Program-made: the position numbers and the translations under genes
Notes under the pieces: model-generated
What the model was told of the DNA's origin: nothing
The model's input: the letters and a program-made list of their open reading frames with translations, nothing else
The model's database searches: none
Shown here: positions 1 to 11,668 of the stretch, in pieces
Position numbering within the stretch: position 1 is the stretch's first letter
How the letters are laid out: the number at the start of each line of letters is the position of its first letter
Source: MKRK01 sp001896915
Lineage (GTDB): Bacteria > Bacillota > Clostridia > Oscillospirales > Acutalibacteraceae
Reading direction: 5' to 3'
Assembly: GCA_937973935.1 (NCBI GenBank)
Contig: CALJJF010000299.1
Location: 1-28,198, forward strand
Length of the DNA: 28,198 nt

Positions 1-2658
1 CTTGATTTTGACGTTTCTGATTGCGGTGTCAATGAAAAGGTAAGCTTTAAAGTGCTTCGTGAAATCATGGACGAAAATGAGTCACAGGAAGACATCAAGG
101 CTGCCGTCAAAGCACGCCTTTCCGATTTGATTCCCAATCACATTACGCTGGACGATATGTTTGCTTCCATCAGCTACCTGTGCGGTCTTGCCCACGGTAT
201 CGGTGTGATTGACGACATTGACCATTTGGGAAACAGACGAATCCGTTCTGTCGGTGAGCTGTTACAAAACCAGTTCCGCATCGGCTTTGCCCGTATGGAA
301 CGTGTTGTCCGTGAAAAAATGACCCTGCAGTCACAGGATACGGACATTATTACCCCCCAGACACTCATTAATATCCGTCCCGTGGTTGCGGCCATTAGAG
401 AATTCTTTGGTTCTTCGCCGCTGTCCCAGTTCATGGATCAGACCAACCCGCTGGCGGAATTGACACATAAAAGAAGACTTTCCGCACTCGGACCGGGCGG
501 TTTGTCCCGTGACCGTGCAGGATTTGAGGTTCGTGACGTTCATTACAGCCATTACGGCCGTATGTGTGCCATCGAAACCCCGGAAGGTCCTAACATCGGT
601 TTGATTTCTTATCTTGCCACCTTTGCCCGTATCAATGAATACGGCTTTATCGAAGCGCCATTCCGTAAAATCGACAAAACCACCGGTATTGTGTTGGACG
701 AGGTTCATTACATGACCGCTGATGTGGAGGACGAATTCATCGTGGCACAGGCCAACGAACCACTGAATGCGGAAGGACGTTTTACCGGCAAAAAAGTCAA
801 TGCCAGAAGCAAGGATGAATTCCTCGAAATCGAAAGCAGCTATGCGGATTATATGGACGTTTCCCCAAAAATGCTTGTTTCGGTTGCTACTGCTATGATC
901 CCCTTCCTTGAAAACGACGATGCCAACCGTGCACTCATGGGTTCCAACATGCAGCGTCAGGCTGTGCCGTTGTTAAAAACCGAATCCCCCATTGTGGGCA
1001 CCGGCATGGAATACAAGGCTGCGGTTGACTCCGGTGTTTGTGTGGTTACCAAGCGCGGCGGTCTTGTCACCAAGGTTACTGCTGATTCGATCGAAATCAA
1101 AGCCGAAACCGGCGAGATCGATACCTATAAATTAACAAAATTCTTACGTTCCAACCAAGGAACCTGTATCAATCAGAGACCGATTGTCAGCGAGGGACAG
1201 AGAGTAACAACCAAAGAGGTGATTGCAGACGGTCCTTCCACCTCCAACGGAGAAATCAGCATTGGTAAAAACGTTCTCATCGGCTTTATGACATGGGAAG
1301 GTTATAACTACGAAGATGCGATTCTGCTCAATGAGAAGATTGTTCGTGACGATGTGTTTACCTCGGTTCACATTGAGGAATACGAGATTGAAAGCCGTGA
1401 CACCAAGCTGGGACCGGAAGAAATTACTCGTGACATTCCCAACGTGGGTGAAGATGCACTGAAAGATCTTGACGAACGCGGGATCATCCGTGTTGGCGCC
1501 GAGGTTCGCTCCGGTGACATACTGGTCGGCAAGGTTACCCCGAAGGGTGAAACCGAGTTGACGGCGGAAGAACGGCTGCTTCGTGCTATTTTCGGCGAAA
1601 AGGCACGTGAGGTTCGGGATACATCCATGAGAGTTCCCCACGGCGAATGCGGTACTGTTGTTGATGTGAAGGTGTTTACCCGTGAAAATAGTTCAGAGCT
1701 CAATCCGGGCATCAATATGGTCGTCCGTTGTTACCTTGCCCAGAAGCGTAAGATTTCTGTGGGCGATAAAATGGCGGGTCGTCACGGAAACAAAGGTGTT
1801 GTTTCCCGTATTTTACCGGAAGAGGATATGCCGTTCTTACCGGACGGTACACCGCTGGATATCATCTTAAATCCCTTGGGCGTTCCGTCCCGTATGAACA
1901 TCGGTCAGGTGCTTGAGGTTCATCTTGGCTATGCCGCCAAGGCGCTTGGCTGGAAGATTTGTACCCCTGTTTTCGATGGTGCTCACGAAGCCGACATCCG
2001 TGAATGCCTTACAATGGCAGGCTACAGCGAAAACGGAAAGACCCAGCTGTATGATGGTCGTGACGGTCGTCCCTTCGACAACCCCGTCACCGTGGGCTAC
2101 ATGTATTTCTTAAAGCTTCACCACTTGGTTGATGATAAAATCCATGCCCGTTCCACCGGTCCGTATTCTCTTGTTACCCAGCAGCCGTTGGGCGGTAAAG
2201 CCCAGTTCGGCGGACAGCGTTTCGGAGAAATGGAAGTTTGGGCGCTGGAGGCATACGGTGCATCCTATACCCTGCAGGAAATCCTTACGGTCAAGTCCGA
2301 CGATGTTGTGGGTCGTGTGAAGACCTATGAATCCATCGTGAAGGGTCAGAATGTGCCGAAGCCGGGTATTCCGGAGTCCTTTAAGGTTCTCATCAAGGAA
2401 TTACAGTCACTGGCACTTGATGTTAAGGTTCTGGACGGGAACAACGATGAAATTGACCTGAAGCAAAGCTTTGATGACGACGATGATACCATCCTGACAA
2501 CGCCGGCTGCCGACACACTGATCGAGCCGCTGATTGCCGATACACTGGAAGGCTTCGAGACCCTGGATGATGACGGGGACTTCATCGAAGATGATATTTT
2601 GGAAGATGAAGAAATCGCTGATGACGCTGACGACGCTGATGACAGCGAGATAATGTAA
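1..2658 (+). CDS. rpoB: RNA polymerase beta subunit (3' part of gene)
   Basis: The reading frame is open from base 1, so this is the C-terminal 885 residues of a protein usually near 1200 residues; roughly the first third lies outside the window. RpoB forms the catalytic core of RNA polymerase with RpoC. The rifampicin region is visible (FFGSSPLSQFMDQ, then THKRRLSALGPGG), with the aspartate, histidine and serine positions most often mutated in resistance all in their wild-type state. The following conserved segment reads CAIETPEG where most bacteria have CPIETPEG. The hybrid-binding segments GDKMAGRHGNKG and QPLGGKAQFGGQRFGEME are intact. The last ~60 residues form a very acidic tail rich in Asp/Glu, absent from E. 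coli RpoB but common in Firmicutes. The stop codon is 13 bases before rpoC, so the two are cotranscribed. Confidence 0.98.
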   Translation, partial: LDFDVSDCGVNEKVSFKVLREIMDENESQEDIKAAVKARLSDLIPNHITLDDMFASISYLCGLAHGIGVIDDIDHLGNRRIRSVGELLQNQFRIGFARMERVVREKMTLQSQDTDIITPQTLINIRPVVAAIREFFGSSPLSQFMDQTNPLAELTHKRRLSALGPGGLSRDRAGFEVRDVHYSHYGRMCAIETPEGPNIGLISYLATFARINEYGFIEAPFRKIDKTTGIVLDEVHYMTADVEDEFIVAQANEPLNAEGRFTGKKVNARSKDEFLEIESSYADYMDVSPKMLVSVATAMIPFLENDDANRALMGSNMQRQAVPLLKTESPIVGTGMEYKAAVDSGVCVVTKRGGLVTKVTADSIEIKAETGEIDTYKLTKFLRSNQGTCINQRPIVSEGQRVTTKEVIADGPSTSNGEISIGKNVLIGFMTWEGYNYEDAILLNEKIVRDDVFTSVHIEEYEIESRDTKLGPEEITRDIPNVGEDALKDLDERGIIRVGAEVRSGDILVGKVTPKGETELTAEERLLRAIFGEKAREVRDTSMRVPHGECGTVVDVKVFTRENSSELNPGINMVVRCYLAQKRKISVGDKMAGRHGNKGVVSRILPEEDMPFLPDGTPLDIILNPLGVPSRMNIGQVLEVHLGYAAKALGWKICTPVFDGAHEADIRECLTMAGYSENGKTQLYDGRDGRPFDNPVTVGYMYFLKLHHLVDDKIHARSTGPYSLVTQQPLGGKAQFGGQRFGEMEVWALEAYGASYTLQEILTVKSDDVVGRVKTYESIVKGQNVPKPGIPESFKVLIKELQSLALDVKVLDGNNDEIDLKQSFDDDDDTILTTPAADTLIEPLIADTLEGFETLDDDGDFIEDDILEDEEIADDADDADDSEIM

Positions 2659-2671
2659 GGAGGGTGTCACA

Positions 2672-6295
<3,624 letters not shown>

Positions 6296-6324
6296 TTTCG
6301 TCAAATTACACAAAATAATGAAAA

Positions 6325-6372
6325 AACCTCTGTCGTTATTACACCGCAATGGGAAATGTAACGACAGAGGTT
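6325..6372 (-). terminator. Strong hairpin between rpoC and rpsL, terminator-like on the minus strand
   Basis: Two perfect 14-base arms (6325-6338 and 6359-6372) surround a 20-base loop. On the minus strand the hairpin is followed by TTTTTT, the layout of an intrinsic terminator; on the plus strand the arm is preceded by the A-tract and has no U-tract after it. The 3' arm on the plus strand shares its last two bases with the -35 box of the downstream promoter. No minus-strand gene ends here, so the orientation is odd. It may cap antisense transcription into rpoC or act as an RNA-processing or pausing structure at the end of the rpoBC message. Confidence 0.6.
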
Positions 6373-6400
6373 GACAAAGCTATGATTAAAATGTTATGAT
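6371..6400 (+). promoter_or_regulatory. Sigma-A-type promoter for the str operon (rpsL-rpsG-fusA)
   Basis: A perfect -35 box TTGACA (6371-6376) is separated by 18 bases from a -10 box TATGAT (6395-6400). The predicted start near 6407 gives a leader of about 105 bases before rpsL, AT-rich and containing the short palindrome AGCTGATCAGCT. The ribosomal protein L7Ae-like gene often found between rpoC and rpsL in Firmicutes is absent; the 217-base gap holds only this promoter, the hairpin and the leader. Confidence 0.75.
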
Positions 6401-6512
6401 ACATTGGTTCATGTTCTAAGCTGATCAGCTGATTTAATTGATTATGTTTAAATTGATTTAAATTTAATCGGTAAAAAAGGCTTCAGATATAATTTGTGTA
6501 AGGAGGTGTAAT

Positions 6513-6929
6513 ATGCCAACCTTTAATCAGTTAGTTCGCAAAGGCAGAGAATCTATGGAGAAAAAGTCGACCGCTCCTGCTCTTCAAAAGGGTTTTAACT
6601 CGAAGAAACAGAGATCGACTGACCAAAGCTCTCCCCAGAAACGCGGTGTTTGCACAACAGTTAAAACAATGACTCCGAAAAAACCTAACTCAGCGCTTCG
6701 TAAAGTTGCCAGAGTTCGTCTTTCCAACGGAATTGAAGTCACTTCATACATTCCGGGTGTGGGACACAATTTGCAGGAGCATAGCGTTGTTTTGATCCGT
6801 GGCGGACGTGTTAAGGATCTTCCCGGTGTGCGTTACCACATTATCCGCGGAACACTTGACGCACAGGGCGTTGCGAACAGAAAACAAGCTCGTTCTAAGT
6901 ACGGTGCCAAGAGACCAAAGGCCAAATAG
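6513..6929 (+). CDS. rpsL: 30S ribosomal protein S12
   Basis: S12 of the small ribosomal subunit, 138 residues, the size of the Gram-positive form. It sits at the decoding centre and monitors codon-anticodon pairing. The conserved N-terminus MPTFNQLVRKGR, the decoding loop TPKKPNSALRK (residues 54-64) and the second loop RGGRVKDLPGVRYH are present, with the lysines classically altered in streptomycin resistance (57 and 101 here) unchanged. The start is fixed by AAGGAGGTG seven bases upstream. First gene of the str operon, driven by the promoter at 6371. Confidence 0.98.
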   Translation: MPTFNQLVRKGRESMEKKSTAPALQKGFNSKKQRSTDQSSPQKRGVCTTVKTMTPKKPNSALRKVARVRLSNGIEVTSYIPGVGHNLQEHSVVLIRGGRVKDLPGVRYHIIRGTLDAQGVANRKQARSKYGAKRPKAK

Positions 6930-6991
6930 AACGAAAAACTTTATTTCGTATGAAATAAAATTGATGACGAAATTGTCAGCAGGCTTTTTTC

Positions 6992-7025
6992 CCAAGAGCC
7001 GGCGTTATATATACGCCTCTCTTGG
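6992..7025 (+). promoter_or_regulatory. Hairpin in the rpsL-rpsG intergenic mRNA
   Basis: The outer stem CCAAGAG/CTCTTGG (6992-6998 with 7019-7025) encloses an inner stem GGCGT/ACGCC (7001-7005 with 7013-7017) with internal bulges and a TATATAT loop. It lies 62 bases before the rpsG start. In E. coli the S12-S7 intercistronic region is the S7 autoregulatory site; a similar role here is inference from position only. There is no T-run after it, so it is not an intrinsic terminator. Confidence 0.4.
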
Positions 7026-7087
7026 TGCCAACGAGAGTTTTGTCGCTCGAGTACCTATGATATCATTATGTGAAGGAGGGAAGCGAA

Positions 7088-7558
7088 GTGCCAAGAAGAG
7101 GTTTAATTGCAAAACGTGATGTTTTGCCGGATCCGCTTTATAATTCAAAGCTTGTAACTCGTCTGATCAACAACATTATGTTGGACGGTAAAAAGGGAGT
7201 TGCACAGAAAATTGTTTATGGTGCCTTCGAAATCATTCAAGAAAAAACAGGCAAAGACCCCTTAGAGGTTTTTGAAAATGCGTTAGAGAACATTATGCCA
7301 TTGCTTGAGGTTAAGGCCCGCCGTGTGGGCGGTGCTACCTACCAGGTCCCCATTGAGGTTCGCCCGGAAAGAAAGCAAACCTTAGGACTCAGATGGTTGA
7401 CACTCTACACAAGAAACCGTAATGAAAGAACCATGAAAGAAAAACTTTCTGGCGAAATTCTGGATGCGATCAACGGCAACGGCGGTTCAGTGAAGAAACG
7501 TGAAGACACCCACAGAATGGCGGAAGCCAACAGAGCTTTTGCACATTACAGATGGTAG
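7088..7558 (+). CDS. rpsG: 30S ribosomal protein S7
   Basis: S7, a primary 16S rRNA-binding protein of the small-subunit head, 156 residues, the standard bacterial length. The start is GTG at 7088, giving the canonical N-terminus (M)PRRGLIAKRDVLPDP. The frame stays open upstream to a GTG at 7070, but that codon lies just before the ribosome binding site GAAGGAGGG (7072-7080), so it cannot be the start. The conserved segments KVNARRVGGATYQVPIEV-like (here KARRVGGATYQVPIEV) and the C-terminal HRMAEANRAFAHYRW are intact. Second gene of the str operon. Confidence 0.98.
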   Translation: MPRRGLIAKRDVLPDPLYNSKLVTRLINNIMLDGKKGVAQKIVYGAFEIIQEKTGKDPLEVFENALENIMPLLEVKARRVGGATYQVPIEVRPERKQTLGLRWLTLYTRNRNERTMKEKLSGEILDAINGNGGSVKKREDTHRMAEANRAFAHYRW

Positions 7559-7741
7559 TTCTTTGCGAACACCTATTTTTGGAGCTTATGCTCTATTAAA
7601 TTAACGATTGAAGCAATTTATTGTCAGTTACAATGGTTAACCCTCGGCTTTCAGACGAATAATCAGAAAGAGATATGAAGGTTCAGTTATCAACAAGTAA
7701 CCGTAACAGGCTTATGATTGCAAGACTATTAGGAGGACAAT

Positions 7742-9820
7742 ATGCCGAGGCAAATTCCACTCGAACTAACAAGAAATATAGGCATAATGGCTCACATTGA
7801 TGCCGGTAAAACCACAACAACCGAGCGTATTTTGTTTTACACCGGTAAAACACACAAAATAGGCGAGGTTCATGATGGTGCCGCAACAATGGACTGGATG
7901 GAGCAGGAGCAGGAAAGAGGTATCACCATTACCTCCGCTGCCACCACTTGTTTCTGGAACGGCCATCGTGTCAATATTATCGATACCCCCGGTCACGTTG
8001 ACTTTACTGTTGAAGTTGAGCGTTCTTTGAGAGTGCTTGATGGTTCGGTTACTGTTTTCTGTGCTAAGGGCGGTGTTGAACCTCAGTCTGAAACCGTTTG
8101 GCGTCAAGCAAACAAATATAAGGTTCCCCGTATGGCGTACATCAACAAGATGGACATCATGGGTGCGGACTTCTATCATGTTTTGAACATGATGAAGGAC
8201 AGACTGAAATGTAACGCAGTTCCCATTCAGCTCCCCATCGGAAGCGAGGATACCTTTAAGGGTATCATTGACTTAGTCGAAATGAAAGCTTATGTGTATT
8301 ACGACGATGTCGGCACTGATATTCGTGAAGAAGAAATTCCTGCGGATTTGGCCGAGATTGCAGCGAAATACAGAGCAGAGCTCATAGAAGCGGTTGCCGA
8401 ACAGGATGATTCGTTACTTGAAAAATTCTTTGAAGGAGAAGAACTCACAAGAGAAGAAATCAAGACCTGCATCCGTAAGGCTACCATCAGCAATGCAATG
8501 GTCCCCGTTGTTTGCGGTACTTCCTACCGTAACAAGGGCGTTCAAAAGCTGCTTGATGCAGTAATAGACTTTATGCCTGCTCCTACAGACGTCGAGTCCA
8601 TCAAGGGTGTTGACGTTGATACAGAAGAGGAAATCATCCGTGAGTCCACCGATGAAGCACCTTTTTCTGCGCTGGCATTTAAAATTGCAACGGACCCGTT
8701 TGTTGGAAAGCTGTGCTTCTTCCGTGTATATTCAGGAACGGTTAACGCCGGTTCGACGGTTTATAATGCGACCAAGGGCAACAGAGAGCGTATGGGACGT
8801 ATTCTGCAAATGCACTCCAACCACAGACAGGACATTGAAACCTGCTATGCAGGCGACATTGCCGCTGCGGTCGGTTTAAAAAATACAACAACGGGCGATA
8901 CTCTCTGTGATGAAAAGAATCCTGTTATTCTGGAATCCATGGAGTTCCCGGATCCTGTTATCCGCGTTGCCATCGAACCGAAGACAAGAGCGGGTCAGGA
9001 AAAAATGGGTCTTGCCCTTGCAAAGCTTGCAGAAGAAGATCCGACCTTCAAGTGCTACACCGATGAGGACACAGGGCAGACCATCATTGCCGGTATGGGT
9101 GAATTACACCTTGAAATCATTGTTGACCGTCTGCTTCGTGAATTCAAAGTGGAAGCAAATGTGGGTAAACCCCAGGTATCCTTTAAGGAAACCATTCGTA
9201 AGGAAAGCACCTGTGACCACAAATATGCCCGTCAGTCCGGCGGTCATGGTCAATACGGTCACGTTAAAATCATTGTTTCTCCCAACCCGGGCAAGGGTTA
9301 TGAATTCGTGAACAAAATCGTCGGCGGTGTTATTCCGAAGGAATATATCCCTGCGGTTGACAACGGCATTCAGTCTTCCTTACCTGCAGGCGTTTTGGCC
9401 GGTTACAATGTGGTAGACGTAAAGGTAACCTTGTTTGATGGTTCTTACCACGAAGTCGACTCATCGGAAATGGCCTTTAAGATTGCCGGTTCCATGGCAT
9501 TCAAAGAAGCCTGCCGCAAGGCGGACCCGGTTCTGCTTGAGCCGATCATGAAGGTTGTTGTTACCGTTCCCGAGGAGTACATGGGTGATATCATCGGCGA
9601 CTTGAACTCAAGACGCGGCATGATTCACGGCATGGACGATATCGGCGGAGCAAAGCAGATCAATGCAAGCGTTCCCCTTTCGGAAATGTTTGGTTATGCA
9701 ACAGATATGCGCTCTAAAACACAGGGACGCGGTCAGTATGTAATGGAGCCCTCCAACTATGCTGAGGTTCCAAAATCAATTTCTGAAAAAATTATTACCG
9801 CAAGAGCCAAAAAAGACTAG
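7742..9820 (+). CDS. fusA: Translation elongation factor G
   Basis: EF-G, 692 residues, the translocase GTPase of the ribosome. GTPase motifs are AHIDAGKT (17-24), RGITITSAA (switch I), DTPGH (81-85) and NKMD (135-138). Domain IV carries GGHGQYG and the tip region, and the C-terminus ends in the usual YxxVPKSISEKI-type helix. The start ATG has TTAGGAGGACAAT directly upstream. A 183-base gap separates it from rpsG; I see no convincing promoter there, so it is probably read from the str promoter. Position and length fit the main FusA rather than a tetracycline-protection or FusB-like paralogue. Confidence 0.98.
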   Translation: MPRQIPLELTRNIGIMAHIDAGKTTTTERILFYTGKTHKIGEVHDGAATMDWMEQEQERGITITSAATTCFWNGHRVNIIDTPGHVDFTVEVERSLRVLDGSVTVFCAKGGVEPQSETVWRQANKYKVPRMAYINKMDIMGADFYHVLNMMKDRLKCNAVPIQLPIGSEDTFKGIIDLVEMKAYVYYDDVGTDIREEEIPADLAEIAAKYRAELIEAVAEQDDSLLEKFFEGEELTREEIKTCIRKATISNAMVPVVCGTSYRNKGVQKLLDAVIDFMPAPTDVESIKGVDVDTEEEIIRESTDEAPFSALAFKIATDPFVGKLCFFRVYSGTVNAGSTVYNATKGNRERMGRILQMHSNHRQDIETCYAGDIAAAVGLKNTTTGDTLCDEKNPVILESMEFPDPVIRVAIEPKTRAGQEKMGLALAKLAEEDPTFKCYTDEDTGQTIIAGMGELHLEIIVDRLLREFKVEANVGKPQVSFKETIRKESTCDHKYARQSGGHGQYGHVKIIVSPNPGKGYEFVNKIVGGVIPKEYIPAVDNGIQSSLPAGVLAGYNVVDVKVTLFDGSYHEVDSSEMAFKIAGSMAFKEACRKADPVLLEPIMKVVVTVPEEYMGDIIGDLNSRRGMIHGMDDIGGAKQINASVPLSEMFGYATDMRSKTQGRGQYVMEPSNYAEVPKSISEKIITARAKKD

Positions 9821-9858
9821 TTTTAGCTGGTTTATCCATATAAACTAGAAAAAAATAC

Positions 9859-9887
9859 TTGAAATTTTGGCGAGATGTTGGTAAAAT
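9859..9887 (+). promoter_or_regulatory. Promoter for tuf
   Basis: TTGAAA (9859-9864), a 17-base spacer and TAAAAT (9882-9887) lie in the 129-base fusA-tuf gap. It would let tuf be transcribed independently, consistent with the excess of EF-Tu over EF-G in most bacteria. The predicted leader is about 55 bases and ends in AAAGGAGGATATTTTA before the ATG. Confidence 0.6.
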
Positions 9888-9949
9888 GTAAATTGCAATT
9901 TGTAAATCTATATAAACTTTTACAGGAGAAATAAAAGGAGGATATTTTA

Positions 9950-11152
9950 ATGGCTAAAGCACATTTTGAACGCAATAAGCCCCATATTAACGTAGGTACC
10001 ATCGGTCACGTTGACCACGGTAAAACAACCTTAACTGCAGCTATCACAAAGGTATTGGCAATGAAAGGCGGCGCAACTTTCTCAGCTTACGATCAAATCG
10101 ATAAGGCTCCGGAAGAGAAAGCACGTGGTATCACAATCAATACTGCTCACGTTGAGTATCAGACAGACAACCGTCACTATGCACACGTTGACTGCCCTGG
10201 TCACGCCGACTACATCAAAAACATGATTACCGGTGCTGCTCAGATGGACGGCGCAATTCTCGTTGTTTCCGCTTCTGACGGTCCGATGCCTCAGACTCGT
10301 GAGCACATTCTTCTTGCCCGTCAGGTTGGCGTGCCGTCAATCGTTGTTTACATGAACAAATGTGACCAAGTTGACGATCCCGAACTGCTTGAACTGGTAG
10401 AAATGGAAATCCGTGAGCTTCTTTCTTACTATGAATTCCCGGGCGACGATACACCGATCATCCAGGGTTCCGCTTTGAAAGCGCTTGAAAGCAGTTCTGC
10501 CGATGTTTCATCACCTGAATTTGCTTCCATCCTTGCTTTGATGGATGCTGTTGACAGCTTCATTCCTACACCGGAGCGTAAGGCTGATCAGCCGTTCTTA
10601 ATGCCTGTTGAAGATGTTTTCACCATCACAGGTCGTGGTACGGTTGCTACCGGTAGAGTGGAACGTGGTCAATTAAAGACCAGTGAAGAAATCGAAATCG
10701 TTGGTCTGAAAGACGAGCGCAGAAAGGTTGTCTGCACAGGTATCGAAATGTTCCGTAAGATTCTTGATTACGCCGAAGCAGGAGACAACGTTGGTGTTCT
10801 TCTCCGTGGTGTACAGCGTACAGACATCGAACGCGGTCAGGTTCTTTCCAAACCCGGCTCCATCATGCCTCACACAAAATTCCATGGCAACGTTTACGTT
10901 CTGTCCAAGGAAGAAGGCGGACGTCACACTCCGTTCTTTGCCAACTATCGTCCTCAGTTCTATTTCAGAACGACTGACGTTACCGGCGTTGTTTCTTTAC
11001 CGGAAGGCATTGAAATGTGTATGCCTGGCGATAACGTAGAAATGGATGTTGAGCTCATCACTCCAATCGCTATCGAAGAAGGCTTACGTTTCGCTATTCG
11101 TGAAGGCGGACGTACCGTTGGTTCAGGCGTTGTTACTGGCGTTAACAGCTAA
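9950..11152 (+). CDS. tuf: Translation elongation factor Tu
   Basis: EF-Tu, 400 residues, carries aminoacyl-tRNA to the ribosomal A site as a GTP complex. GTPase motifs are GHVDHGKT (19-26), RGITINTAH (switch I), DCPGH (81-85) and NKCD (136-139). Domains 2 and 3 follow with GRGTVATGRVERG and the C-terminal REGGRTVGSGVVT. The start has an AAAGGAGGA ribosome binding site. Last gene of the translation block; an intrinsic terminator follows 18 bases after the stop codon. Confidence 0.99.
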   Translation: MAKAHFERNKPHINVGTIGHVDHGKTTLTAAITKVLAMKGGATFSAYDQIDKAPEEKARGITINTAHVEYQTDNRHYAHVDCPGHADYIKNMITGAAQMDGAILVVSASDGPMPQTREHILLARQVGVPSIVVYMNKCDQVDDPELLELVEMEIRELLSYYEFPGDDTPIIQGSALKALESSSADVSSPEFASILALMDAVDSFIPTPERKADQPFLMPVEDVFTITGRGTVATGRVERGQLKTSEEIEIVGLKDERRKVVCTGIEMFRKILDYAEAGDNVGVLLRGVQRTDIERGQVLSKPGSIMPHTKFHGNVYVLSKEEGGRHTPFFANYRPQFYFRTTDVTGVVSLPEGIEMCMPGDNVEMDVELITPIAIEEGLRFAIREGGRTVGSGVVTGVNS

Positions 11153-11170
11153 TTTGAACTGATTTTTAAG

Positions 11171-11201
11171 AACCCGATAAGCTATGCTTATCGGGTTTTT
11201 T
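11171..11201 (+). terminator. Intrinsic terminator after tuf
   Basis: A perfect 12-base stem (AACCCGATAAGC, 11171-11182, with 11186-11197) with a 3-base loop is followed by a run of T to 11201. A textbook rho-independent terminator that ends the str/tuf transcription unit. Confidence 0.93.
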
Positions 11202-11270
11202 CATGCAGTCAAGCACACATAGAGAAGCTTGTGTTATGGGTGGATGATATATCCAAGAAAATACTTGTAT

Positions 11271-11298
11271 TTGACACATTGTTATGCTATTATATAAT
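11271..11298 (+). promoter_or_regulatory. Consensus promoter for the GNAT leader and gene
   Basis: A perfect TTGACA (11271-11276), a 16-base spacer and a perfect TATAAT (11293-11298). Transcription would start near 11305, about 365 bases before the acetyltransferase start codon, leaving a long untranslated leader. Such a strong promoter before a long leader suggests control after initiation. Confidence 0.8.
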
Positions 11299-11304
11299 AA
11301 ATTA

Positions 11305-11644
11305 AACTCAAATACCAAAGGCTGAAGCATCCCAAAGAACGAAAGCTTCTGCCATCAAATCCAAGCTGGTTCAAACCTTTTCTGTTTTCCGTTTCAAAAC
11401 AGAATTCGCTCGAATGACGAAGGTTTCTGATCGAAATAAACTTTATGAATATAGGTGGCACGATGATTCGATAATCCAATTTCAAAGTTAAAACATTGTA
11501 TGGTTCAGTTTATTACTGGGCTTAGGTTTTGTTGGAATTTGGACTATCGAATTTTGTGTACTGCAAGTGAATGTCGCTTGCGGGTAAGCTTTGTTATAGT
11601 CCTTTCCCCGAAACCTGCTAGTTGGTTTTGGAGAAGGATTTTTT
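11305..11644 (+). ncRNA. Structured attenuator leader RNA upstream of the GNAT gene
   Basis: About 340 bases with no convincing coding sequence but many complementary segments. Stem P1: GGCTGAAGC/GCTTCTGCC (11320-11328, 11345-11353, one mismatch). A three-way junction: AAACCTT/AAGGTTT (11373-11379, 11420-11426) encloses hairpins CTGTTTT/AAAACAG (11382-11388, 11396-11402) and ATTCG/CGAAT (11404-11408, 11411-11415). Then ATCGAA/TTCGAT (11430-11435, 11467-11472). At the 3' end, nested helices AGGTTTTG/CGAAACCT (11524-11531, 11609-11616), GGACTAT/ATAGTCC (11541-11547, 11596-11602) and GCAAGTG/CGCTTGC (11563-11569, 11575-11581) would sequester the 5' arm of the terminator at 11600-11644. This matches a transcription attenuator with antiterminator and terminator alternatives. 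The signal sensed is unknown; I do not recognise a described riboswitch class. Confidence 0.65.
11600..11644 (+). terminator. Attenuator terminator just before the GNAT gene
   Basis: An imperfect 15-16-base stem (11600-11615 with 11624-11638; loop TGCTAGTT) is followed by six T residues (11639-11644). It sits 25 bases before the start codon of the gene it precedes, and after a promoter rather than after a gene, which is the arrangement of a regulatory attenuator. Confidence 0.75.
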
Positions 11645-11668
11645 ATTTTATAGAAATGAGGATACTAT

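Noticed and set aside
397..520. Proline in the rifampicin region (FFGSSPLSQ instead of FFGSSQLSQ) as a resistance mutation
   Set aside because: As I recall, this variant is common in wild-type Clostridia, and the main resistance positions are unchanged.
7070..7087. Upstream GTG as start of rpsG
   Set aside because: It overlaps the ribosome binding site and would add residues (MKEGSE) absent from S7.
11453..11462. AGGTGGCACG in the GNAT leader, resembling a T-box (AGGGTGGNACCGCG)
   Set aside because: The terminator lies ~150 bases downstream and does not pair with it, there is no recognisable Stem I specifier loop, and the gene is not amino-acid related.
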